A stretch of 7,936 bases of DNA from Thermoflexales bacterium (GCA_015484715.1 WFUY01000261.1:1-7936); one strand, 5' to 3'; positions 1 to 6,069 are shown, counted from the first letter of the stretch. Made by a program: numbers and translations. Notes: a model not told the origin generated them from the sequence alone.

Positions 1-279
1 GAGGAAGGGGTTGAGGCCGGCTCGCTGACAGGCGGTGCGAAAGGTCTTCTCGTGCATATGGGGGGAGCAGGCGGCGACGACGACGCGGGTGAGGCCCAGT
101 TCGCGGATGTCCTCTTCGATGAGGTCCTGGCCCAGGCTGGAGCACATGAACTTGTAGTCGCGGGCCACCGCCACGTGGGGCTGCTCACTGGCCCAGCGGG
201 CGACCGCTTCCACGTCCACCGTGCCGGCGATGTTCGTGCCGCAGTGACAGATGTAGACGCCAACTCGTTCCTTGCTCAT
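1..279 (-). CDS. hdrA: CoB-CoM heterodisulfide reductase subunit A-like protein (HdrA), N-terminal part
   Basis: Only the first 93 residues are in the window; the gene runs off the left edge. The start reads MSKERVGVYICHCGTNIAGT, the typical opening of HdrA/QmoA flavoproteins, with the Cys-His-Cys at residues 11-13. It continues with DYKFMCS (Cys46) and VVVAACSPHMHE (Cys71), conserved in the N-terminal domain before the FAD-binding part. In known Hdr complexes HdrA is the FAD and Fe-S subunit that passes electrons to HdrC and HdrB and, in bifurcating forms, splits electrons between ferredoxin and a disulfide. The ATG is supported by a Shine-Dalgarno run GGAGGAGGAG (286-295) made by the last Glu codons of hdrB, and only 3 nt separate the two genes, so translation is probably coupled. 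The family call is firm. Bifurcation, the electron donor (MvhD, FlxABCD, formate dehydrogenase) and the substrate cannot be judged here. Confidence 0.93.
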   Translation of the reverse strand, partial: MSKERVGVYICHCGTNIAGTVDVEAVARWASEQPHVAVARDYKFMCSSLGQDLIEEDIRELGLTRVVVAACSPHMHEKTFRTACQRAGLNPFL

Positions 280-282
280 CGC

Positions 283-1251
283 TCACTCCTCCTCCGGCAT
301 ACGTGGCATAGGGAGCGCCTCCTTGGGCCGTCGCTTCCGCCGGGGCGCTTCCGGCGCCGGTGCTTCGGCGCCGACCTTGGCCAGAGCGGGCCGGGCGTCC
401 ACGAACTCCTTGCCGATGCCCAACTCCTTCGGCGGAATGCCAAAGGCCAGCCCCATCAACTGGGTGAAGTAGAGGATGGGGATGTGGTAGTCGGTCTTGA
501 AGTGCCGGTTCACCGCATCCTGGTAGGCGTCCAGGTTGAGCTGACACATGGGGCAGAGGGTGACGATCACGTCTGCGTCGTAGTCGGCGGCATTCTTGAG
601 CAGACGGCGGATCAGCTCGAAGGCGGTGGATTGGCTGATCTGGGTCATGTGGCCGCCGCAGCAGTGGGTCTTCAGGGGGAAGTCCACCACCTTGGCTCCC
701 AGGGTCCGCATCAGCTTGTCCAGGGAGGTGGGATACTCAGGATCGTCGAAGACACCCTGGTATCCGGGCCGCACGATGAGGCAGCCGTAGTAAGGAGCGA
801 CCCGCAGGCCCTGCAGTGGCCTGGTCACCTTCTCGGCGACGGCGTCGTACCCCACGTCGTTGACGATGACGTCCAGCAGGTGGCGCACCCGGACGCTGCC
901 GGGGGTGTAGTGGAGGCCGCCGGCAGCCAGCGCCGCGTTGACCTTCTCGGCCAACTCCGGCGAATCCAGCATATAGCGATCGGTCTTGCTCAGGTTGAGG
1001 AAGCAGGCGCTGCAAGGGGCGACCAACTGGTGGCCGTTGTCGGGCTGCTGAGCGGCCAGGGCCAGGTTGCGCCCGACCAGGGCGTGGGCCCCCAGCAGGT
1101 CCACCGTGATATACTCCGTCGCACCGCAGCAGTTCCAGTCCTCGACCTCGACGAACTCGATCTCCAGGGGGGCGGCAACGGCCATCGCCGACTTATGGTA
1201 GGCGATGGCGTTGCGCTCCAGGGAGCACCCGGGATAGTAGCCGTACTTCAT
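283..1251 (-). CDS. hdrB: Heterodisulfide reductase subunit B-like protein (HdrB), two CCG domains
   Basis: This 322-residue soluble protein has both cysteine-rich CCG domains of HdrB. The first is Cys9, Cys41-Cys42, Cys80 and Cys83 (C-X31-CC-X37-C-X2-C). The second is Cys157, Cys197-Cys198, Cys233 and Cys236 (C-X39-CC-X34-C-X2-C). In methanogen HdrB these motifs bind the two noncubane [4Fe-4S] clusters that cleave the CoM-CoB disulfide. All ten cysteines are present, so the catalytic subunit looks intact. In bacteria the physiological disulfide is usually unknown. The last ~40 residues form an Ala/Pro/Arg-rich tail ending in acidic residues, beyond the second CCG domain. The ATG overlaps the hdrC stop (ATGA) and has AGGAGGT at 1257-1263, five nucleotides upstream. 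It sits between hdrC and hdrA, the usual subunit set. Confidence 0.95.
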   Translation of the reverse strand: MKYGYYPGCSLERNAIAYHKSAMAVAAPLEIEFVEVEDWNCCGATEYITVDLLGAHALVGRNLALAAQQPDNGHQLVAPCSACFLNLSKTDRYMLDSPELAEKVNAALAAGGLHYTPGSVRVRHLLDVIVNDVGYDAVAEKVTRPLQGLRVAPYYGCLIVRPGYQGVFDDPEYPTSLDKLMRTLGAKVVDFPLKTHCCGGHMTQISQSTAFELIRRLLKNAADYDADVIVTLCPMCQLNLDAYQDAVNRHFKTDYHIPILYFTQLMGLAFGIPPKELGIGKEFVDARPALAKVGAEAPAPEAPRRKRRPKEALPMPRMPEEE

Positions 1252-1835
1252 GCTGCACCTCCTAGCTCCCTGGCCTTGGCCAGAATCGCCTTCAACTGGT
1301 CAATCTTCTTGATGCGCCGGGGGGTCAGGTCCATCCTCCCCTTGCGCAGCAGGTCCAGCGCCATCGGGGCCATCTTGACCACGTCGAGGGGATGGTGGCG
1401 CAGGTAGTGGCGGGTGGCCAGCCCCAATTCGAAACTGCGCCCGTAGTTCTCCACCAGGTCAATGAAGGTCTCGGAGAACTCGGGCGCTTCGGCGGCGCTG
1501 GACTCCCGGTACAGCCCCTCCTGGATGGCCATCCGTTTGAGGGTGTACATCAGATCGGTGATGTGGATCTCTTGGGGACAACGGGCCATGCAGTAGTAAC
1601 AGGAGACACAGTACCAGGGGGTGTTGCTGCGCAAGACTTCATCTTTCATCCCGGCGGCGATCAGCGCGAAGAGGTGGCGCGGTGTGTGGTCCATATCGGG
1701 GCCGGAAGGACAGGAGCCCCCGCAGGTGCCACACTGCAGGCAAAGCTCCAGATGGGGATCGCCGGGGGTCGCAGCGATGACCTCATCGAGGAACGTCGGT
1801 GCCCGCGCAAGGGTCGTTGTCGTGGCAGTAGCCAT
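1248..1835 (-). CDS. hdrC: Heterodisulfide reductase subunit C-like ferredoxin-type protein (HdrC)
   Basis: This 195-residue protein carries two classic [4Fe-4S] motifs: Cys32-X2-Cys35-X2-Cys38-X3-Cys42-Pro and Cys76-X2-Cys79-X2-Cys82-X3-Cys86-Pro. This is the HdrC arrangement, in which two cubane clusters carry electrons from HdrA to HdrB. The length matches the usual 180-200 residues. The rest is mostly charged and helical, with no membrane segment, so the complex should be cytosolic rather than an HdrDE- or DsrMK-type membrane complex. It is the first gene of hdrCBA. AAGGAGG at 1841-1847, five nucleotides before the ATG, fixes the start. Its last codon overlaps the hdrB start by 4 bp. Two Crp/Fnr-type sites and a promoter candidate lie directly upstream. 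Substrate and partners remain open. Confidence 0.94.
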   Translation of the reverse strand: MATATTTTLARAPTFLDEVIAATPGDPHLELCLQCGTCGGSCPSGPDMDHTPRHLFALIAAGMKDEVLRSNTPWYCVSCYYCMARCPQEIHITDLMYTLKRMAIQEGLYRESSAAEAPEFSETFIDLVENYGRSFELGLATRHYLRHHPLDVVKMAPMALDLLRKGRMDLTPRRIKKIDQLKAILAKARELGGAA

Positions 1836-1892
1836 AGGAACCTCCTTGGCATCAAGGTATCACCCAAAGTCTCTGCTTTCCCGGCCTTCTCT

Positions 1893-1920
1893 AGTGTAAC
1901 GCCTTTCCAAGAGGCGTCAT
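1893..1920 (-). promoter_or_regulatory. Predicted promoter of hdrCBA
   Basis: Read on the minus strand, a -35-like ATGACG (1915-1920) and a -10-like TACACT (1893-1898) are 16 bp apart. Both match the sigma70 consensus at four of six positions. Transcription would start near 1887, leaving a leader of about 50 nt before hdrC. The -35 is weak, as expected for an activator-dependent promoter, and an operator lies at the matching distance upstream. Prediction from sequence only. Confidence 0.5.
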
Positions 1921-1921
1921 A

Positions 1922-1935
1922 GTGATAAATATCAC
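1922..1935. promoter_or_regulatory. Crp/Fnr-type operator, promoter-proximal site
   Basis: GTGATA-AA-TATCAC is an inverted repeat with 6-bp arms. It fits the Crp core (GTGA-N6-TCAC) and also resembles the Fnr site TTGAT-N4-ATCAA with the outer base changed. Its centre (1928.5) falls about 41.5 bp upstream of the predicted hdrC transcription start, the usual place for class II activation. No regulator gene of this family is in the window, so which member binds is unknown. Confidence 0.6.
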
Positions 1936-1942
1936 GGTGTAA

Positions 1943-1958
1943 TGTGAAAAAAGTCACA
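1943..1958. promoter_or_regulatory. Crp/Fnr-type operator, promoter-distal site
   Basis: TGTGA-AAAAAG-TCACA matches all ten conserved bases of the Crp consensus TGTGA-N6-TCACA. Its centre (1950.5) is 22 bp from the proximal site, about two helical turns, so both would lie on one face of the DNA. It is about 33 bp past the end of the response regulator gene and can only serve the hdr genes, because everything nearby reads leftward. Confidence 0.62.
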
Positions 1959-1991
1959 CGCTCGGGCTGGGGCGAGGATAAGGACGGGAGG

Positions 1992-2663
1992 TCAGCGGGC
2001 CAGGCCGTGGCGCATAGCCCAGATGGCCGCCTGGGTCCGGTCCGAGACCCCCAGTTTCTCGAAGATGTGGCGCACGTGGGTCTTCACCGTGTTGCGGCTG
2101 ATGGAGAGGGCTTCGGCGATGGCATCGTTGCTCATCCCCTCGGCGATGAGCCGGAGGACCCGCACCTCCTGCTCGGTCAGGTTGTGGGCCGGTGCCATCG
2201 CGGGCTGGGGTTTGTCGCCGGTGAGGTGGAGGGGGATGCTGAGGGCGGCCTGGAGGAGGGAGCGGTCAATGATGGTCTCCCCGGCCACGACAGCCCGGAC
2301 CGCCGGGGGGATTCGGTCTGGGTCCACTTCCTTCGAGAGGTAGCCGGCTGCGCCCAGGGCCACGGCCCGGGCCAGGTACTCCAGGTTGGTGTAGGTCGTC
2401 AGGATGATGACGCTGGTGGTTGGGAGGCTCTCTTTGATGGCGATGAGGGCCTGAAGGCCGTCCATATCCGGCATGCGGATGTCCAGCAGGACGACATCGG
2501 GCCGAAGCCGCCGGGCCAAGTCCACCGCCTCCCGGCCTGTGGCCGCAGAGCCCACGACCTCCAGGCCGGCCCGGCTGAGGAGGCTGCGCAGCCCCTCCCG
2601 GACGACGCCGTGATCATCCGCAATCAGCACTCGGATCGGCTTCGTCTCCGAGAAGTGGTTCAT
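1992..2663 (-). CDS. NarL/FixJ-family response regulator (receiver + LuxR-type HTH)
   Basis: This 223-residue protein is a complete two-domain response regulator. The receiver domain (about 10-125) has the acidic pair Asp16-Asp17, the phospho-acceptor Asp61 in LLDIRMPDMDG, the Thr89/Thr90 switch position and Lys111. After a linker (about 140-160) comes a LuxR-type HTH (about 162-218) with LTEQEVRVLRLIAEGMSNDA and the recognition helix near NTVKTHVRHIFEKL. It should bind DNA as a dimer after phosphorylation by the kinase encoded just upstream. The ATG at 2663 lies 50 bp inside the kinase gene. No later start keeps the first receiver strand whole, and a modest GGGGGTGA precedes the ATG. Targets are unknown; the adjacent hdrCBA promoter and its own operon are candidates by position only. 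Confidence 0.95.
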   Translation of the reverse strand: MNHFSETKPIRVLIADDHGVVREGLRSLLSRAGLEVVGSAATGREAVDLARRLRPDVVLLDIRMPDMDGLQALIAIKESLPTTSVIILTTYTNLEYLARAVALGAAGYLSKEVDPDRIPPAVRAVVAGETIIDRSLLQAALSIPLHLTGDKPQPAMAPAHNLTEQEVRVLRLIAEGMSNDAIAEALSISRNTVKTHVRHIFEKLGVSDRTQAAIWAMRHGLAR

Positions 2664-4998
2664 GGATCACCCCCGATTCCGATTGCAAGGGCAAGCGGAC
2701 GAGCACCCGGGTTCCCTTCCCCGGCTCACTGTGGATGGTGCACCGTCCCCCCACCAAGTGGGCCCGTTCGCGCATTCCGACCAGGCCCATACACTCTTGG
2801 CGGTTCCGGGTCGCTTCGGGATCAAATCCCCGACCCCAGTCCTGGACGACCACCTCGAGGACGCTGTCCCTCACCGCCAGGCTGACCTTGACGCGCCGGG
2901 CCTGGGCGTACTTGCGGGCATTGGTCAGCGCCTCCTGGACGATGCGGAAGGCGGTGATCTCCACGCTGGGCGGGAACTGCCGGTTGGCCGTTGCCAGGTC
3001 GAGCTCGACCTCCCAGCCGGCGGCCATAGCCATCTGCCGGGTCAGCTCCCCGATGGCTGCTGCCAGCCCCATATCGTCCAGCAGTGTGGGGCGCAGCCCT
3101 TCGATGACCCGGCGCCCCTCGCTGATGGCGGTAGCCAGGTGAGCCATCCCCGCCTCCAGCGCCTCCTCGGCGGCCTGAGGGTTGGTGTCCCGCAGGGCGG
3201 TGAAGCTACGCAGATGCATCCGCGCTCCCACCAGGTACTGGATCAGGCCGTCGTGGAGGTCGTAGGCGACGAGCTTGCGTTCCTCTTCCTGGGCGTTGAT
3301 CAGGTCCTCGACCAGGTGGGCCAGCCGCTGGCGATGTTCGGCCAGCACCTCGTAGAGGGAGACGTTCTCCAACGCGATGGAAGCGTGGGCTGCCAGCGTG
3401 GAGAGCAGCTTGCTGGCCCAAGGGTCGCCCAGCTCCGGGTCGGCACCGTACAGCTCGATCAGGCTCCGGCGGTTGGCCTCAATGCGCAGGGGGGCGCAGC
3501 AGACGAAGCCGCCGGCCTCCTGCAGGTTCCTAGACTGGCCGATCTCTAGGTTCAGGGCCTCTTGGTAGAGGGTTTGAACGGCGGGGGTCTCCCGCAGGGT
3601 GGCCCACCGACGATCCCCCACCTCGACCAGGACCCGGAATCGGTGTGGCTCCGATTGCTCGAGGCAGAGGATGGCGACGAACTCGGCCGGGAGGAGCTGC
3701 CGTGCCGCGTCGGCGATGGCCCGGACTGTCGCCTGGCGGTCCAGCCCCGAACTGATCCGTTGACCCGCCTCGTTCAGCATCTCCAGTTGGACGACGTAGC
3801 GCCGGATGGCGGCCGCCATCTGGTTGAAGGCGTGCGTGAGCTGACCGATCTCATCTTCCTGCTTGACCTCCAGCGGATGGTCCAGCTTCCCCTGCCCGAA
3901 CTGCTCGACGCCCCGCTGCAGGGCCCGGATCGGTTCGGTGAGCTGGCGGGCCAACACCATCGTCATCGCCGTGGCGACGAGGATGGCGGCGGCCAGGATG
4001 GAAGCCGCCGTGACGCGGAAGGCGCGGATGGGGGCGAAGAGGGAGCTCGTGGACTCTACCCGGAGGATCACCCAGAACCGGTCCCGCTCGACGGCAACCG
4101 GGTAGAGAGGGGTGTAGACGATGGCCTGGTCCCCGCTGATGTAGGTCCCCTCCTGGCCGGAGAGGATCTGGGAGGCGGCGTCAGGGTAGTCGGTCCAGAG
4201 ACCGTACCCGGTGTTTAGGTCCACCGGCCCTCCCCAACGGCGCGTTGGGTCGGGGTGGGCCAGGTAGTACCCATCCTGATCCACCATCAGCAGCATCCCC
4301 TTCTGAGGACCGTGCTCGTAGAGGAAACGGAGGAAGTAATCAGCGTAGACGTTGATGATGACGATTCCCCGAAGGGTGCTGTCCACGTAGATGGGTGTGG
4401 CGTAGCGGATTACGGGCCGGTAGGGGACCTCGATCTGGCCGTGCTCCCGGTTCAGGTCGAGAGGGGAGACGTAGATCTCGCCGGGGCCTCGCTGGATGGT
4501 CTCCTGGAAGTAGTAGCGGTGAGACTTGTCCTGGAGCTTGTCCTGAGGGATGATGCGGGAGACGCGCCCGTCCGAGTCCACCCGCACGACCTCCCGGCCG
4601 GTCTCGTCCAGGTAGCGGACCTGGTAGTAGGTGGGACGGGCAGCGGAGAAGATCAGGAAGTCACGGGCCAGTTGGGTCCGCCAGTAGGCGACGCCTTCGT
4701 CGTCCCCCTGGGCGCGGGCCTGGAGCAGCCGCTGAAGGCTGTCCAGGTGGGCCAGGTAGAGGACGTCGCCCCGCACGCTGTCGAGGAAGCCGGCGATCTG
4801 CTGGGCGTGCTGCTCTACGTTGCTCCGGGCCGACTCGATCACCCGCTCTTCGATGATCCGGCTGGTGATCCAATTGCCGTACAGCCCCGTCCCGATGAGG
4901 GGGATCAAGACAACGGTCAGGAAGGCAACGAAGAGCTTCCCCTGGATGCTCTGGAGGAAGCGCATCGCCTGTTGGAGGCGGAACCCTTTGCCCTGCAC
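2614..4998 (-). CDS. Membrane histidine kinase, dCACHE-HAMP-GAF-HisKA_3-HATPase (NarL-type partner)
   Basis: This 794-residue sensor has a first membrane helix (about 22-43), a large extracytoplasmic dCACHE-like region (about 44-325, with YYQVRYLDETGREVVRVD) and a second helix (about 328-350). HAMP (about 346-398), a GAF-like domain (about 410-547), a HisKA_3 dimerisation domain (about 568-640) and a HATPase (about 680-772) follow. The phospho-acceptor is His582 in YDLHDGL, the N-box is Asn693 in EALTNARKYA, and glycine-rich boxes are DWGRGFD and MGLVGMRERA. All catalytic parts are present. It probably senses a small extracellular ligand and phosphorylates the regulator encoded next. The start is GTG, placed just after AGGGAGAGGA. 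An ATG at residue 12 lacks a good ribosome site and would shorten the N-terminal tail. The last ~20 residues lie beyond the usual domain end and are mostly coded in the overlap with the regulator gene. The ligand is unknown. Confidence 0.95.
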   Translation of the reverse strand: MQGKGFRLQQAMRFLQSIQGKLFVAFLTVVLIPLIGTGLYGNWITSRIIEERVIESARSNVEQHAQQIAGFLDSVRGDVLYLAHLDSLQRLLQARAQGDDEGVAYWRTQLARDFLIFSAARPTYYQVRYLDETGREVVRVDSDGRVSRIIPQDKLQDKSHRYYFQETIQRGPGEIYVSPLDLNREHGQIEVPYRPVIRYATPIYVDSTLRGIVIINVYADYFLRFLYEHGPQKGMLLMVDQDGYYLAHPDPTRRWGGPVDLNTGYGLWTDYPDAASQILSGQEGTYISGDQAIVYTPLYPVAVERDRFWVILRVESTSSLFAPIRAFRVTAASILAAAILVATAMTMVLARQLTEPIRALQRGVEQFGQGKLDHPLEVKQEDEIGQLTHAFNQMAAAIRRYVVQLEMLNEAGQRISSGLDRQATVRAIADAARQLLPAEFVAILCLEQSEPHRFRVLVEVGDRRWATLRETPAVQTLYQEALNLEIGQSRNLQEAGGFVCCAPLRIEANRRSLIELYGADPELGDPWASKLLSTLAAHASIALENVSLYEVLAEHRQRLAHLVEDLINAQEEERKLVAYDLHDGLIQYLVGARMHLRSFTALRDTNPQAAEEALEAGMAHLATAISEGRRVIEGLRPTLLDDMGLAAAIGELTRQMAMAAGWEVELDLATANRQFPPSVEITAFRIVQEALTNARKYAQARRVKVSLAVRDSVLEVVVQDWGRGFDPEATRNRQECMGLVGMRERAHLVGGRCTIHSEPGKGTRVLVRLPLQSESGVIHEPLLGDEADPSADCG

Positions 4999-5010
4999 GA
5001 TCCTCTCCCT
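4999..5010 (-). promoter_or_regulatory. Ribosome binding site deciding the GTG start of the kinase
   Basis: On the minus strand AGGGAGAGGA (5001-5010) ends two bases before the GTG. It is the only purine-rich site near a plausible start and favours GTG over the ATG eleven codons later. Confidence 0.6.
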
Positions 5011-5033
5011 TTACCTCAAACCCGGCTTTGGGG

Positions 5034-5062
5034 ATTATACGGCGTTCCTGGCAAAAAGGCAA
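5034..5062 (-). promoter_or_regulatory. Predicted promoter of the kinase/regulator operon
   Basis: Read leftward, TTGCCT (5057-5062) and a perfect TATAAT (5034-5039) are 17 bp apart. Transcription would start near 5027, about 30 nt before the GTG. The palindromic element begins some 34 bp upstream of the -35 box and leaves the promoter intact. Confidence 0.7.
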
Positions 5063-5086
5063 TGGAGACATAGGGCGTGTTGTGGG

Positions 5087-5095
5087 CTGCCCTTC
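5087..5095. repeat. 9-bp flanking direct repeat, left of element copy A
   Basis: CTGCCCTTC occurs here and again at 5254-5262, on either side of palindromic copy A. A likely target-site duplication left by insertion. Two bases (TC) separate this copy from the conserved element end. Confidence 0.7.
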
Positions 5096-5253
5096 TCCGG
5101 TGATTACCCATATCCGTTGGAGATAGGGAGACTAGCTGTCCACGAATGGGGCGCGAACGCACGAATTAAGGATCGCCTCATTCGTGCATTGGTGAGAAAT
5201 TCGCGGACGGCCCGCTACGGACCACTCTCTCGCTCACTTGTGGGTAATCACCG
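5096..5253 (+). mobile_element. MITE-like palindromic element, copy A
   Basis: A ~156-bp non-coding unit bounded by the perfect 13-bp inverted repeats CGGTGATTACCCA (5098-5110) and TGGGTAATCACCG (5241-5253). It is about 89% identical (16 substitutions, 1 gap by hand alignment) to the reverse complement of 6070-6224. The interior has further inverted segments of CACGAA/TTCGTG type, less perfect than in copy B. A perfect 9-bp direct repeat flanks it. It has no convincing ORF and no transposase, so it would depend on an enzyme supplied elsewhere. It fills most of the 302-bp gap between the divergent kinase and Lgt-like genes, between their two promoters. The exact left end is uncertain by 1-2 bp. 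A REP/BIME-like repeat is the alternative, but the flanking duplication favours transposition. Confidence 0.8.
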
Positions 5254-5262
5254 CTGCCCTTC
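5254..5262. repeat. 9-bp flanking direct repeat, right of element copy A
   Basis: CTGCCCTTC, identical to 5087-5095 and directly abutting the right inverted repeat of copy A. Probable target-site duplication. Confidence 0.7.
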
Positions 5263-5266
5263 GCGC

Positions 5267-5294
5267 TTGTCTTTTCCCCAGAAGCGCATACAAT
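5267..5294 (+). promoter_or_regulatory. Predicted promoter of the Lgt-like gene
   Basis: TTGTCT (5267-5272) and TACAAT (5289-5294) are 16 bp apart, matching the consensus at four and five of six positions. The ATG at 5301 lies exactly where transcription should begin, which suggests a leaderless mRNA. Confidence 0.6.
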
Positions 5295-5300
5295 AGGGGC

Positions 5301-6023
5301 ATGCTTGCTTACCGGACCTGGCTCAACGGGGCGCTGGTGGGAGGAGCGCTGCTCTTCTTCCTGATGGGGCGTCGGCGCGGCCTCCCATTGGCCCTCCTGC
5401 TGGACCTGGTGCTGGGAGGGATCCTGGCGGGCCTCTTGGGGGCGCGGGCTGGCTACGTGGCCCTCAACTGGGCCTACTTCCGCGACCACCTGGGCGAGGC
5501 GATCCGCCTCTGGCAGGGGGGGCTGAATGGCCAGATCGGCCTCCTGGTGGGGTTGCTGGCCACCGGGCCGGTCTGTGCCCTCCACCGCACGCGCTGGCTG
5601 CCCATCCTGGACCTACTGGCCGTCCCCCTGGCCCTGGGGAGCGGCCTGGCCTGGCTGGCCTGCGATGGGGTGGGCTGCGCCTGGGGACGTCCCGTCTATC
5701 CCACCGATGGTCTCCTCTGGCGGCTCAGCGCCGACCTGCCCGATCTCTACGGCCTGCAGGAGCCCCGGGTCGCCGTCCAGCGGCTGGCGGCCGGCGGCAA
5801 TGGGCTCCTGGCCCTCCTGCTCTGGTGGACCTCGGAGCGCCCCGGACGCCGCTTCGCCCTCTACCTGGTGGGAACGGGTGGGCTTTTCCTTCTCTTGGGA
5901 GGCTGGCGGGGCGACCCGATGCCCGCCCTGGGGGGGTGGCGGCTGGATCAGCTTCTAGGCCTGGCCATGCTCCTGGCCGGCCTCGCCTTGGGGTGGGGGA
6001 GCCTCCGACGCGGGAGCAGGTGA
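5301..6023 (+). CDS. Divergent prolipoprotein diacylglyceryl transferase (Lgt)-like membrane protein
   Basis: This 240-residue, very hydrophobic protein has about seven predicted membrane segments (roughly 11-23, 29-50, 78-95, 99-119, 166-177, 186-202, 217-233). Its order of motifs follows Lgt: LGARAGYV (47-53) for the Lgt GGRIGYV stretch, RLWQGGL (69-75) for the WxGG loop, LGSGLAWLACDG (112-123) for the GLGxGRxGNF block, AWGRP (127-131), and DQLLGLAML (216-224) for the C-terminal QxLSxPM motif. True Lgt transfers diacylglycerol to prolipoprotein cysteine. Here the His of HGG, the Arg of GRxGNF and the His of HPxQLYE appear replaced, so activity is doubtful. The ATG was chosen over in-frame GTG/TTG codons because those lie inside the palindromic element and upstream of the promoter. 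Paired palindromic elements flank the gene. The family call is moderate and function uncertain. Confidence 0.65.
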   Translation: MLAYRTWLNGALVGGALLFFLMGRRRGLPLALLLDLVLGGILAGLLGARAGYVALNWAYFRDHLGEAIRLWQGGLNGQIGLLVGLLATGPVCALHRTRWLPILDLLAVPLALGSGLAWLACDGVGCAWGRPVYPTDGLLWRLSADLPDLYGLQEPRVAVQRLAAGGNGLLALLLWWTSERPGRRFALYLVGTGGLFLLLGGWRGDPMPALGGWRLDQLLGLAMLLAGLALGWGSLRRGSR

Positions 6024-6060
6024 GCGGTCTGAGACTGCTCACGGCATCCCAATCCTCTCT

Positions 6061-6069
6061 TCTCCGTCA
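6061..6069. repeat. 9-bp flanking direct repeat, left of element copy B
   Basis: TCTCCGTCA directly abuts the left inverted repeat of copy B. It matches TCTCCGCCA at 6226-6234 at eight of nine positions. Probable decayed target-site duplication. Confidence 0.55.

Noticed and set aside
52..1407. 451-codon open frame on the plus strand
   Set aside because: It lies antisense to hdrB and hdrC, whose cluster-binding cysteines, ribosome sites and 4-bp gene overlap are unmistakable. The antisense product is low-complexity and has no recognisable domain.
1661..1957. Minus-strand 98-codon frame across the hdrC upstream region
   Set aside because: It overlaps hdrC in another frame and runs through the promoter and both operators. 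The product resembles no family.
1944..5073. Several long plus-strand open frames (1944-2885, 2662-3549, 3562-4218, 4255-5073)
   Set aside because: All are antisense to the kinase and regulator, whose complete domain sets explain this DNA. High G+C makes such shadow frames common.
5238..5300. Upstream extension of the Lgt-like reading frame by 21 codons
   Set aside because: The extra codons come from the right end of the palindromic element and the promoter, and would place a -10 box inside the coding part. The protein aligns to Lgt from the ATG at 5301 onward.
5178..5585. Minus-strand 135-codon frame covering part of element copy A and the Lgt-like gene
   Set aside because: It is antisense to the Lgt-like gene and rich in Gln/Pro/Arg, as expected of a shadow frame. 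It does not show that the element is coding.
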